The notes under the pieces are model-generated. The model saw only the letters and a list, made by a program, of their open reading frames with translations, searched no databases and was not told where the DNA came from. From the NCBI GenBank assembly GCA_037443945.1, contig JBBINH010000008.1, positions 32,882 to 96,881 on the forward strand: a stretch of DNA of 64,000 nt. Direction: 5' to 3'. Source of the stretch: SSF26 sp037443945 (GTDB lineage: Bacteria; Chloroflexota; Anaerolineae; J102). A program made the position numbers and the translations under genes. This document shows, piece after piece, positions 24,382-32,883 of the stretch (position 1 is the stretch's first letter; each line of letters opens with the position of its first letter).

Positions 24382-25770
24382 ATGACCAAGTTGATCACAG
24401 GCCCCACCTTTGCCGAAATGCTCCATCCCTGGACCCTGGATCCGGACCTGCGGGCGCGGGCCTTGGCCGCCCGCACCACCGATCCGCTCGATCCCATCAA
24501 TCTGTTCAACATCAGTTGGCGTGACGGTGAAAATCGGATTTACTACGAGGTCCTGCCCCAGGCGCTGACAGGGGTCGATGCCGACATCGTCGTCCTCTAC
24601 GCCAGGGATTTCCCCACCGGCTCCCACAAGGTGGGTGCGGCCTACGCCGTGCTGATCGAAAAGCAGCTCACCGGCGAGGTGGATCCCGGCCGACATACGC
24701 TGGTCTGGCCCAGCACGGGTAATTACGGCATCGGCGGCGCCTGGGTAGGCTGCCGCATGGGCTTTGATGCCGTTGTCATCTTGCCCGCAGGGATGAGCCG
24801 CGAACGGTTCGAGCTGATCCGCTACTACGGCGCCCGGGTGATCGCTACGCCCGGTTCCGAATCGAACGTCAAAGAGATCTACGATAAGACCTGGGAGCTG
24901 CGGCGCCAAGACCCCAATGTGCGGGTGCTCAACCAGTTCGAGGTCATGGGCAACTACCGCTTTCACTATTACGTCACCGGCAACACGCTGGTCGAGCTGG
25001 CGGCCGAACTGGCCGCCCAGGGCATCGGTCAGGGCCGCATCGATGCCTTTTGTTCGGCCATGGGGTCGGCCGGGACCATTGCCGCCGGCGATCGGCTCAA
25101 GCAGGTCTGGCCCGATCACAAAATCGTCGGCTTGGAACCCATTCAGTGCCCCACGCTGTTCAACAACGGCTACGGCAGCCACGAGATCCAGGGGATCGGC
25201 GATAAGCACGTCACCTGGATCCACAACGTGCTCAACATGGATGCCATCATGTGTATCGACGATATGAGCTGTCTGCGTGGGTTGCAGGTGCTGGTGGAAG
25301 AGCCGGGCAAGCGGGTGTTGCACGAGCGCTACGGCATTCCCGCCGCCAAGGTCGAGAAACTAAGCCGGATTTTCGGTATCAGCGGCGTTTGTAACGTGCT
25401 GGGGGCCATCAAAACGGCCAAGTTCTACGGTCTGGGCAAGGGCCACGTCATCGCCACCGTCTGCACGGATGCCATTGACCGGTACCATTCGACGATGGCC
25501 TGGCTGACGGCCAAGGAAGGCCCTATGGACGAAACCCAGGCGCTTATCCGCATCGAGTCCATCTTTCACGGCCAGCGCCTGGATTGGATCCGCGAGGGCA
25601 CCCAACACGCCCGGCAATGCTGGCACAATCTCAAGTACTACACGTGGGTCGAACAGCAGGGCAAAACGGTGGACGAGCTGAACGCCCAGCGCGACCCCGA
25701 GTGGTGGCTGGCCGAGCAAGCCAAAGTCGTCGAAATCGATCGCCTGATCGCTGCGGCCCGAGGCCGGTAG
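24382..25770 (+). CDS. Cysteine synthase-like fold-type II PLP enzyme
   Basis: 462 residues with GGAGGG before the ATG. PLP lysine Lys83 in PTGSHKVGAAYAV, followed by WPSTGNYGIGGAWVG (phosphate loop) and CSAMGSAGTIAAGDRLK (second glycine loop). It is longer than O-acetylserine sulfhydrylases and lacks the YgeX (diaminopropionate ammonia-lyase) lysine context, so I leave it unnamed. Last gene of the ygeY-ygeW operon; most likely a beta-elimination or replacement enzyme acting on an amino acid made from purine breakdown. Confidence 0.7.
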   Translation: MTKLITGPTFAEMLHPWTLDPDLRARALAARTTDPLDPINLFNISWRDGENRIYYEVLPQALTGVDADIVVLYARDFPTGSHKVGAAYAVLIEKQLTGEVDPGRHTLVWPSTGNYGIGGAWVGCRMGFDAVVILPAGMSRERFELIRYYGARVIATPGSESNVKEIYDKTWELRRQDPNVRVLNQFEVMGNYRFHYYVTGNTLVELAAELAAQGIGQGRIDAFCSAMGSAGTIAAGDRLKQVWPDHKIVGLEPIQCPTLFNNGYGSHEIQGIGDKHVTWIHNVLNMDAIMCIDDMSCLRGLQVLVEEPGKRVLHERYGIPAAKVEKLSRIFGISGVCNVLGAIKTAKFYGLGKGHVIATVCTDAIDRYHSTMAWLTAKEGPMDETQALIRIESIFHGQRLDWIREGTQHARQCWHNLKYYTWVEQQGKTVDELNAQRDPEWWLAEQAKVVEIDRLIAAARGR

Positions 25771-25815
25771 GTCCTCGCCGTTACCGCTTCGTTCTATCCC
25801 CCTCTCTTGCCAACC

Positions 25816-26859
25816 ATGATTTCGATCTTCGCTTCTGCCCTGTTGTTCGTCCTGGGTATCGGCACGCTGGGCGGCGTTCTGTTCGGGCGTCGGCGCCGAC
25901 GCCGGTTGATCCTGCTGGTCCTGACCCTGGTCTTGTGGTTGGGGGCTGCCGTTCTTTTCCTGACCCGTTCTGCTCTGCAGCCGACCCCGGCTCCGCCGGT
26001 TGTCCCCCAGGGCCAACTGGTTTTTGCCTCGGAACGGAGCGGCAACTTCGATATCTGGCTGATGGACCTGGCCGATCCGAAGAAGGTGAGGCCGCTGACC
26101 CAGGATCCGGCCAACGACGTAGAACCGCGCTGGTCGCCCGATGGGGATCGTATCCTCTTCAGCAGCACGCGGGGTCATGTCTCGGCCGTCAACGATCTGT
26201 GGGTGATGGACGCCGATGGCCGGAATCCGCGGCGTCTGCTCGACTGGCCCGATAGCTACGAATGGGGGGCGGCCTGGTCGCCCGACGGCCGCTGGATCGC
26301 CTTTACCTCGACCCGCGATTTCGACTACGAAATCTATCTGATGCCCGCCGACGGGAGCGGCGAACCGATCAATCTAACCCAAAACGATCACCTCGATGCC
26401 TATCCCGACTGGTCGCCCGACGGTCGCTGGTTGGTGTTCAGCAGCGACCGCGAGGGCAACTGGGACCTGTGGAAGTTGGATGCCATGGCCTGTCTGGCCG
26501 CCCGACAGGAGGGCCAAAGCGAGGATGGACGCTGTCGGGCCGTTCGTTTGACCGACCATCCCGACGATGATATCTACCCGCGCTGGTCGCCGGACGGTCG
26601 CCGCATCGCCTTTGAAAGCCGACGGGAGGCGAACCGCGATATCTACACCATGGATCCCGAAGGGGACAATCTGGTGCGGGTGACCGAGGTCTTCGAACGC
26701 GACAGCACGCCGATCTGGGTGGACGAAGGCCGCGGTCTCGTTTTGGCGCGCGAGGTCGAGTTCAACATGGAGTTGTTTCTGATCGCAGCCACGGGAGGCG
26801 AGGCCACACGCCTGACGTTCAACAAGGGGGAAGACCGTTTTGGCGATTGGAAGCCATAG
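25816..26859 (+). CDS. Membrane-anchored TolB-like beta-propeller protein
   Basis: 347 residues from the ATG at 25816. Two hydrophobic N-terminal segments flank an Arg-rich loop (FGRRRRRRL), then a 6-bladed propeller of PD40/WD40-like repeats, each with the RWSPDG(R/D) turn (about residues 100, 145, 190, 260) and D(I/L)W/EIYLM strands. This fold usually mediates protein binding at the cell surface. It stands after the YgeY operon with a short gap and may be an independent gene. Function unknown. Confidence 0.75.
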   Translation: MISIFASALLFVLGIGTLGGVLFGRRRRRRLILLVLTLVLWLGAAVLFLTRSALQPTPAPPVVPQGQLVFASERSGNFDIWLMDLADPKKVRPLTQDPANDVEPRWSPDGDRILFSSTRGHVSAVNDLWVMDADGRNPRRLLDWPDSYEWGAAWSPDGRWIAFTSTRDFDYEIYLMPADGSGEPINLTQNDHLDAYPDWSPDGRWLVFSSDREGNWDLWKLDAMACLAARQEGQSEDGRCRAVRLTDHPDDDIYPRWSPDGRRIAFESRREANRDIYTMDPEGDNLVRVTEVFERDSTPIWVDEGRGLVLAREVEFNMELFLIAATGGEATRLTFNKGEDRFGDWKP

Positions 26860-26914
26860 GCGGCCGGCGCGACGACGCTCCGCGCGGCGGCCGTTGCCCG
26901 GGCGTCTGGGCGTT

Positions 26915-28090
26915 TCATGGCCTGGGCGCATCGTCAGGACCGGCAAAAAGATGGGTGAGCACGGTCGTACCCACGCCGCCCACGCTCTGCAGCATGGCAA
27001 TGTGAGGATGGGCCAGCTGATTAGGGCCGGCGCGGCCGGTCAACTGTAAAACGATCTCACAGGTCTGATACAGGGCGGTCGCGCCGATAGGGTGACCGCG
27101 GGCCTTGAGGCCGCCCATGGTGGCGATGGGGAGGCGGCCCTGGAGGCCGATTTCCCCTTCTACGGCCAGTTTCCAGCCCTGTCCGCGTTCGGCAAAACCG
27201 ACGGCCTCTAATAGCAGACAGGCCATGATGCTGAAGGCGTCGTGAAGCTCGAAAAAGTCCACATCCCGCAACTGCAGCCCGGCCCGTTGCAGGGCTAGCT
27301 GGGCCGAGCGCCGGGCTGCCGTCAGAAACAGGGGATCGCGGCGATCGTCCAGCCGAAAGCGATCGGTGGCGACACTCGAGGCGAGCAGATGCACCGGGTG
27401 GTCCGTGTACATCCGGGCGCGATCGCTGGGCGCCAGGACGACGGCAGCGGCACCGTCGCAGATGGGCGAGCAATCGAGGAGACGGATGGGGGGCACGATA
27501 AAGCGCGAAGCCAGCACGTCCTCCGGCGTCAGAGGACGGTCCCGGAACAGGGCATAGGGATTGTGGCGGGCATTGGCGTGGGCATTGACCGAAAAGTAGG
27601 CCAGAGCATCGGCCGGGGGCCGGTAGATCTCGAAGTAACGGGCCATCAGCCAGGCATTTTGGCCGACGAGGGTTTTGCCGTCGGCCACCTCTCGCTCGGC
27701 GTCGAGGGCCTTGGCCAGGGCCGGGGTGGCAATGCCGTCGCTCATTTTCTCGACCCCTATGGCTACGGCCAGATCGGCCTCGCCGCTGCTGACCGCCAGA
27801 TAGGCCAGGCGCAAGGCAGCAGCGCCCGCTGCCGTGGCCGCACTGACATCGATGGCCTCAACGCCGGCCAGGCCGGCTTCATCGGCAATCAGCGCCGCCA
27901 GGTGTTTCTGGTTTTGCAGTTCATCGGCCAGCATATTGCCCACATACAGCGCATCGACCTGCTCGATGCCGGCATCGCGCAAGGCCAGACATACGGCCTC
28001 GGCCGCCATGGTGCGCAGCCCGGCCGTATGATGGCGCTGCACCGGGATTTGACCGATGCCGATTAAGCTGACCGGACGCATGACTTTCAT
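26915..28090 (-). CDS. Thiolase-superfamily protein with catalytic Cys replaced by Thr
   Basis: 391 residues, archaeal acetoacetyl-CoA thiolase/SCP2-thiolase type. The fold is intact: VGVEKM-type segment (IGVEKMSDG), ELHDAFS with the active His, and GGLKARGHPIGATALYQ. At the nucleophile position, where thiolases have ...ACASG..., this reads AATAAG, with Thr86 aligned to the cysteine. It may therefore bind acyl-CoA without Claisen chemistry, or use another residue. The ATG at 28090 overlaps the stop of the DUF1684 gene by 4 bases (ATGA). Confidence 0.75.
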   Translation of the reverse strand: MKVMRPVSLIGIGQIPVQRHHTAGLRTMAAEAVCLALRDAGIEQVDALYVGNMLADELQNQKHLAALIADEAGLAGVEAIDVSAATAAGAAALRLAYLAVSSGEADLAVAIGVEKMSDGIATPALAKALDAEREVADGKTLVGQNAWLMARYFEIYRPPADALAYFSVNAHANARHNPYALFRDRPLTPEDVLASRFIVPPIRLLDCSPICDGAAAVVLAPSDRARMYTDHPVHLLASSVATDRFRLDDRRDPLFLTAARRSAQLALQRAGLQLRDVDFFELHDAFSIMACLLLEAVGFAERGQGWKLAVEGEIGLQGRLPIATMGGLKARGHPIGATALYQTCEIVLQLTGRAGPNQLAHPHIAMLQSVGGVGTTVLTHLFAGPDDAPRP

Positions 28091-28623
28091 GGTTGTCCCT
28101 CGAAGGCTTTTTCCCCGACCCGAATAGGCACCGTCAGCCAGTTCTCACGCGGAGGCAACGGACAACTGTACTCGTGGCTATAGGCACAATAGGGATTGTA
28201 GGCGTAGTTGAAATCGAGGAGAAGGCGGCCGTCCGATCGCAAGTGCAGACCGGGCCGTTCGCTATCGAGATAACGTCCGGCCCCGTAGGTTTCGCGGCCG
28301 TTGGTGGCATCGCGAAAGGGCAAAAACAGGACATCCCCTTCCGGATCGCTGTAGACGGTCAGGGTAACTGCTTGGCCTTCAACCCGAAAGTGCACCTGTC
28401 CCCACCGTCGGAACGGTCGGGTTGTGCCCGTGCTTGTCTCCATCAGGATCGGCAGCTCCTCCTCCGGGAAGCGCGCGACCGGCAGCACGAAGACCAGATC
28501 GGGATTGGGGTCGTAATAGGCCAGCCCCCGGAAACGGCGTTGCTGCTCGGGACTCAGCGGTGACTGAGAGTGCCAACGCATGAAATCATCCAGTTCGGCA
28601 CGAAAGGTCAACAGGTCGTCCAT
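28087..28623 (-). CDS. DUF1684 family protein
   Basis: 178 residues from the ATG at 28623 (GGAG six bases before it). The DUF1684 pattern is recognisable: LAYYDPNPDLVFVLP, FLPFRDATNGRETYGAGRYLD and DFNYAYNPYCAYSHEYSCPLPP near the C-terminus. The family is of unknown function. The frame is open upstream, but without a start signal. It is coupled to the thiolase-like gene by a 4-base overlap. Confidence 0.85.
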   Translation of the reverse strand: MDDLLTFRAELDDFMRWHSQSPLSPEQQRRFRGLAYYDPNPDLVFVLPVARFPEEELPILMETSTGTTRPFRRWGQVHFRVEGQAVTLTVYSDPEGDVLFLPFRDATNGRETYGAGRYLDSERPGLHLRSDGRLLLDFNYAYNPYCAYSHEYSCPLPPRENWLTVPIRVGEKAFEGQP

Positions 28624-29013
28624 AAGGGGCTCCGATGCGATGAGATGATGGTCTGCTCTGCCTGAACGTGGGGCAAACGGCCTTGTGTTCATAGCGAGGG
28701 TGCAAGCCATGGCCTCGTGACGGGGACGCAGGCCGAGGGTCTCTGGCCTACGCCCGCTTGTCATCCCATCCGGCCACAGGCACAGCTCGACATTATACCG
28801 CTTCGATATCCCGTAGAAGCAACCCAAGGCCAACAAACTGAGATGGTGCCTCACGCCGACGGTCTCCAAAGCAGCTTCGTGCTCAGCTCCGACAAGGTGC
28901 CAGGCCCTGTGTCGGCTTTTACAAAAAGCCATTCTGGGCCTAAAATGGGCTCACGGATACAGACGCGTCGGCGTCGACCCATTCGCCTTTCTCGAACAAC
29001 AAGGACAAACACG
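28624..29013. promoter_or_regulatory. Divergent promoter region (DUF1684 operon / basic repeat protein)
   Basis: No gene. Minus strand: -10 TATAAT at 28797-28792 with a weak TTGCTT 19 bases up, driving DUF1684-thiolase after a leader of about 165 bases. Plus strand: -35 TTTACA (28918-28923), 17 bases, -10 TAAAAT (28941-28946), driving the gene at 29014. Confidence 0.55.
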
Positions 29014-29667
29014 ATGTCACGGAAAACTGCCCCCATGCCCGCAGCGACGGATGTTCCCGCTCGGGAATCCCAACTCGCCGATCTGGCGGCGCAGGCAGGG
29101 CTCACACCGGAGCAGATACGGGACATCCGGACATGGCTGAGTCAGATTTGGCCGGAAGAGGAAGAACCCCAACAAGAGGACTCCCGGTTGGGTCTCGGTC
29201 AGAGCCTGGATATCGGTACCCTAATCGCTTCTCTGAGCGGTGGCGGTAAACAGGACCTGGGCGATCGGCTCAAGGCGAAGCTGGTCGAGATGATTGCCGG
29301 TCAACTGGGTCTTGATCCCGAACGGGCCAAAGTGCTTGCGGAATTGCTTTTGACCACGCCTGGTGGAAAGCAACGCCGGCGCCGGCGTCGGACAACGTCT
29401 TCGGTGAGCAAGGCGACGGGCACGGGCGGCACGACCTCCAAGAGCAAGGCGACGGGCACGGGCGGCACGACCTCCAAGAGCAAGGCGACGGGCACAGGCG
29501 GCACGACCTCCAAGGCGAAGACGACGGGCACGGGTAGCGAGACGTCCAAGAGCAAGGCGAAGAGAACCGGCGGAAAGACGTCGCAGTCGCCAAAGTCCTC
29601 AAAGCCCTCTGCCGGGAGCGACGGGTCGAAAGGCGCAGAGGCGTCTCGGTCCGATAAAGCCCGATAA
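29014..29667 (+). CDS. Protein with globular N-half and basic Lys/Thr/Gly repeat tail
   Basis: 217 residues from the ATG at 29014 (AAGGAC before it). Residues 1-125 look helical and acidic (LADLAAQAGLTPEQIRDIRTWL ... ERAKVLAELLL). After a stretch of six Arg, the tail (about 131-217) is made of 12-residue units SKATGTGGTTSK and Lys/Ser-rich relatives. Such a tail resembles histone-H1-like or nucleic-acid-binding disordered tails. The family is not recognised; DNA or RNA binding is inferred from charge only. Confidence 0.65.
   Translation: MSRKTAPMPAATDVPARESQLADLAAQAGLTPEQIRDIRTWLSQIWPEEEEPQQEDSRLGLGQSLDIGTLIASLSGGGKQDLGDRLKAKLVEMIAGQLGLDPERAKVLAELLLTTPGGKQRRRRRRTTSSVSKATGTGGTTSKSKATGTGGTTSKSKATGTGGTTSKAKTTGTGSETSKSKAKRTGGKTSQSPKSSKPSAGSDGSKGAEASRSDKAR
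29407..29586 (+). repeat. Five 36-bp tandem coding repeats
   Basis: Units at 29407, 29443 and 29479 are nearly identical (one mismatch in the third); those at 29515 and 29551 are diverged. Each encodes 12 residues of the basic tail. Copy number may vary among strains. Confidence 0.85.
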
Positions 29668-29850
29668 GGCGGCCCTTACCCCGGCGGAAGTTGGCCGTCG
29701 CGCCGGCCTGAGGCCGTGGCAAGCCCGGCTGCATACGCCCCATCAGGCCCAACCGCCTGCAGGCGAGACCCTGGCGGCCGTGCAGGCACGAGCGCTGGCC
29801 GCCGTCCATGAACCGGCCGACCGTCATGGCGCGCTGAAGCGAATCCGGGG

Positions 29851-31290
29851 CTATCGGTGGCGGAGAAGCACGGCCGCCTTTGGCTTGACCCCCGCCCGAT
29901 CGCCATGAGGCGATGATTGCGCATCAGGCTGCGCCACCGGCAGCGCCATCGTGAAGGTCGTGCCTTTCCCCTCCTCGGAGCTGACCGTAATGGTGCCGCC
30001 GTGGGCTTCGACCAGAGAGCGGGCAATGGCCAGGCCCAGGCCCGATTCGCCGCTGGCCGTGTTGCGAGCCTTATCCCCGCGGTAAAAGCGCTCGAACACA
30101 TAAGGTAAATCGGCGGCCGGGATACCGACGCCCGTATCCCTCACCTGCAGATAGACGCGACCGGTATCGGCCATGGCCGCCAGGGTGATACGACCCCCGG
30201 CCGGCGTAAACCGGATGGCATTCGCGATCAGGTTGTTCAAGACCTGCATCATCCGTTCCGGGTCCACGTCGATCGGCGGCAGCGCGGCTTCGGCCTGGAT
30301 GTCGAGGGTCAGGCCGGCAGCGGTAGCGGCGGCCTGATGCGCAGCCTGCGCCCGTTCCAACAGGCTGCGCGGGGCGATGGGCTGCCGTTCTATCCGCAGC
30401 TCACCGGCATCGGCCAGCGACAACGTGCGCAGATCCTCCACCAGGCGTTGCAGATGCTGCGCCTCATCGTGCATGATGCCGAAAATCTGCGGATTGCCCT
30501 TCAGTTTGCCTTCGGCCAGGGCCTCGGTGTAACCCAAAAGCACGGTGAGCGGGGTGCGCAGATCGTGGGCGATATCGGCCGTCATCTGGCGGCGCAGATG
30601 ACTGGCCCGGGCCAGGTCGGCGCTCATGCGGTTGAAGGCCTGGGCCAGTTCGCCGACCTCATCGCGGGCGCGGATATCGACCTGCAAGCCGAGTTCGCCT
30701 TGCGCCACGGCCGCCGTCGCCGCCGTGAGGGTGCGGATGGGTCGCACGATGCTGCGGGCGAGGACGGCGCCCAGGGCCAGCGCCGTCAGGGCCGCGCCAG
30801 CGGCCCCCAGGAAGATGGCCTGGCGGAAGCGCTGCAGAAAGACCGATTCGGGCGTGGCCGCCGCCGGTGCGATCGAGGTCGGAAAGTCAAACCGGATCCA
30901 GCCCACCGTCTTACCCTCGACCGTAATAGGCACGGCCTGGCTCAGGTCGTCGCGCCGCATCTGTTCGCCGGGTGCGTAGACAAAGCCACCGTAGATGACC
31001 CGACCGTCGGCATCGGCCAGGACCACCGGCGCCCTGGCCAGTTCCGGACGACCTCGCCATCCGCGGCGGGCTACGACAATAGCCTCGATCCCCTCCCAAC
31101 TGCCGCGAGCCTCGTAGTACTCGATCAACCGTTCGATGAACGCCACCTGATAGCTGTCGAGGACAAAACGATTGAAGGCCGAACGCGTGCGCAGGCCCAC
31201 AAACAGCGCCACCAGCACGGCACCCGTGAGTCCGACGGCGAGAAAGGTCAAGGTGAGTTTGAGGGTGAGCGAACGCATGGCAAACGTCAC
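29851..31290 (-). CDS. Sensor histidine kinase
   Basis: 479 residues. First transmembrane helix about 10-32, an extracytoplasmic sensor domain of about 125 residues (EGIEAIVVARRGWRG ... VPITVEGKTVGWI), second helix about 158-180, HAMP (RSIVRPIRTLTAATAAVAQGEL), HisKA with His242 (DIAHDLRTPLTV) and HATPase with NLIANAIRFTP, RDTGVGIPAADL and GLGLAIARSLVEAHGG. GTG at 31290 overlaps the regulator's TGA; an ATG at 31278 is the alternative start. It phosphorylates the regulator encoded just upstream. Confidence 0.92.
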   Translation of the reverse strand: MTFAMRSLTLKLTLTFLAVGLTGAVLVALFVGLRTRSAFNRFVLDSYQVAFIERLIEYYEARGSWEGIEAIVVARRGWRGRPELARAPVVLADADGRVIYGGFVYAPGEQMRRDDLSQAVPITVEGKTVGWIRFDFPTSIAPAAATPESVFLQRFRQAIFLGAAGAALTALALGAVLARSIVRPIRTLTAATAAVAQGELGLQVDIRARDEVGELAQAFNRMSADLARASHLRRQMTADIAHDLRTPLTVLLGYTEALAEGKLKGNPQIFGIMHDEAQHLQRLVEDLRTLSLADAGELRIERQPIAPRSLLERAQAAHQAAATAAGLTLDIQAEAALPPIDVDPERMMQVLNNLIANAIRFTPAGGRITLAAMADTGRVYLQVRDTGVGIPAADLPYVFERFYRGDKARNTASGESGLGLAIARSLVEAHGGTITVSSEEGKGTTFTMALPVAQPDAQSSPHGDRAGVKPKAAVLLRHR

Positions 31291-31994
31291 GAAGCGGCCG
31301 ACGGCTCCGTCGGCGTCACGGCCAGACGGTAACCGGCGCCGTACACCGTCTCGATGTAGCGCGGTTTCTTGGGGTCGGGTTCGATTTTGGCCCGCAGGTT
31401 GCGGATGTGCACATCAATCGTGCGTTCGTAGCCTTCATAGGCATTGCCCTGGATGTGCTCAAGCAGCTCAAGCCGCGAATAAACCCGGCCGGGCCGCAAC
31501 ATCAAGGCCTCGAGCAGACCGAATTCGGAAGGGGTCAGATCGACCTCGCGCTGACCCACCGTGACCGTGCGCTTCTCCCGATCGAGAACGATGTCGGCCC
31601 CACGCAGAACCATCTCGGCCGACGTTTCCCGTTCCACCCGTCGCAACACGGCCCGCACGCGCGCCGTCAGCTCACGCATACTGAAAGGCTTGGTCACGTA
31701 GTCGTCGGCGCCCAATTCCAGCCCCAACACCTTGTCGTTTTCGTCCACCCGTGCCGTGAGGACGATGATGGGCGTGGGATGGACACGCGTGTACTGACGG
31801 ATAAACGCATAGCCATCCATCTCCGGCATCATCAGATCGAGGATGATCAGCGCCGGCCTGGTGGCAGCGGCCACCTCCAGAGCCTGACGGCCATTGGCCG
31901 CCGTGACCACCCGAAAACCTTCTTGCTCCAGATAGCTGGCGACCAGTGTGCGGATGTTGGGAACATCATCAACGACCAGGATGGTGTGCGTCAT
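31287..31994 (-). CDS. OmpR/PhoB-family response regulator
   Basis: 235 residues. Receiver domain with Asp9/Asp10, phospho-acceptor Asp53 (IILDLMMPEMDG), Thr (VLTAR) and Lys (TKPFS); C-terminal winged helix (VDLTPSEFGLLEALMLRPGRVYSR ... ERTIDVHIRNLRAKIEPDPKKPRYIETVYGAGYRL). It is a DNA-binding regulator paired with the downstream kinase. It is 18 bases after the YceI gene, so htrA-yceI-regulator-kinase seems to be one transcript. Confidence 0.93.
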   Translation of the reverse strand: MTHTILVVDDVPNIRTLVASYLEQEGFRVVTAANGRQALEVAAATRPALIILDLMMPEMDGYAFIRQYTRVHPTPIIVLTARVDENDKVLGLELGADDYVTKPFSMRELTARVRAVLRRVERETSAEMVLRGADIVLDREKRTVTVGQREVDLTPSEFGLLEALMLRPGRVYSRLELLEHIQGNAYEGYERTIDVHIRNLRAKIEPDPKKPRYIETVYGAGYRLAVTPTEPSAAS

Positions 31995-32012
31995 AGCCCA
32001 GAACGGACCGGA

Positions 32013-32819
32013 TCAGGATTTTGGCACGGCTACAAACTCGAGTTCCAGAGTCACCTCATCGGCCACCGTGTCGACCGAAGGCGAATCGGGGATAAAAAGC
32101 CCGAAATCGCGCCAGAGCACGGTCGTCCGCGCCAATCCCTCGATGCGTTCGGTCGAGACCGGTGTCACGGTGACGGTGAAGACGACGGTCCGGGTCTCGT
32201 CGGTGATGGTAAGATCGCCTTCGATTTCGAAGTCGAACGGTTGACCGAGGGTCACGGTCGTCGGCAAGCCCCGGATGGCCGTCGGTGTAAAGGTGATGTA
32301 CTCGTAGGTATTCGTCAGCAGAATGCGGTTCTTGATGGCGTTGTTGCGGAAGTTGTTATCGGTAACCAGGGTGCGCGCATTGACGATCACAGGACCTACC
32401 CGGGCCGCGGCCGGATTCGCCGGATCCACCGCCAGTTCGCCCGCCACCTGGTCGGTCACGCCGACCACCGTATTCGGCCGGCCGCGAAGAACTTCGTCGA
32501 TGAGAAAACGTGCCTCGGACTCGGCGGAGAGGATGGTAAAAACGATAGGCCCGCCCGAAGCCGGTGTCGGTGTGGGCGTGGCCTCCTCGGGGCGACTCGT
32601 CGGCTCATCCGCAAAGGGGGTGGCGCCGGCAACGGCGGTAGGAGAAGGGGAAGGTTCAGACGTCGGGTCGGCAGCGGTGGGAGGAGAAGGCGAGGGTTCC
32701 GGTGTGGGGTTGGCAGTGATGATGATAGGCGTGGCCACGATGGGAGCCGAGGCTTCCTCGGGTGGTCGCAGCACCAAGGCATAGACTAAAAACCCGGCCA
32801 CAACCACAAGGGTGGCCAT
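32013..32819 (-). CDS. Membrane-anchored YceI-like protein
   Basis: 268 residues. N-terminal anchor helix (VVVAGFLVYALVL), a 60-residue Pro/Ser/Thr linker, then a YceI-type beta-barrel: FTILSAESEARFLIDEVL, NFRNNAIKNRILLTNTYEYITFTP and FDFEIEGDLTITDETRTVVFTVTV. YceI domains bind isoprenoid or amide lipids in the envelope. No in-frame ATG/GTG/TTG exists between this start and the protease stop 65 bases up. Partner of HtrA in the same operon. Confidence 0.8.
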   Translation of the reverse strand: MATLVVVAGFLVYALVLRPPEEASAPIVATPIIITANPTPEPSPSPPTAADPTSEPSPSPTAVAGATPFADEPTSRPEEATPTPTPASGGPIVFTILSAESEARFLIDEVLRGRPNTVVGVTDQVAGELAVDPANPAAARVGPVIVNARTLVTDNNFRNNAIKNRILLTNTYEYITFTPTAIRGLPTTVTLGQPFDFEIEGDLTITDETRTVVFTVTVTPVSTERIEGLARTTVLWRDFGLFIPDSPSVDTVADEVTLELEFVAVPKS

Positions 32820-32883
32820 CCCAACAAGGCTAATGCGGATCAGGTCATCGATGAAAACCTCAAACGGTGGGAATGAAGGGGCA

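Noticed and set aside
24382..25770. Naming this PLP gene ygeX
   Set aside because: Context fits, but the PLP-lysine segment and length differ from the diaminopropionate lyase as I know it; only a phylogeny could settle it.
29407..29586. CRISPR-like 36-bp repeats
   Set aside because: The units are contiguous without spacers and keep one reading frame, so they are coding repeats.
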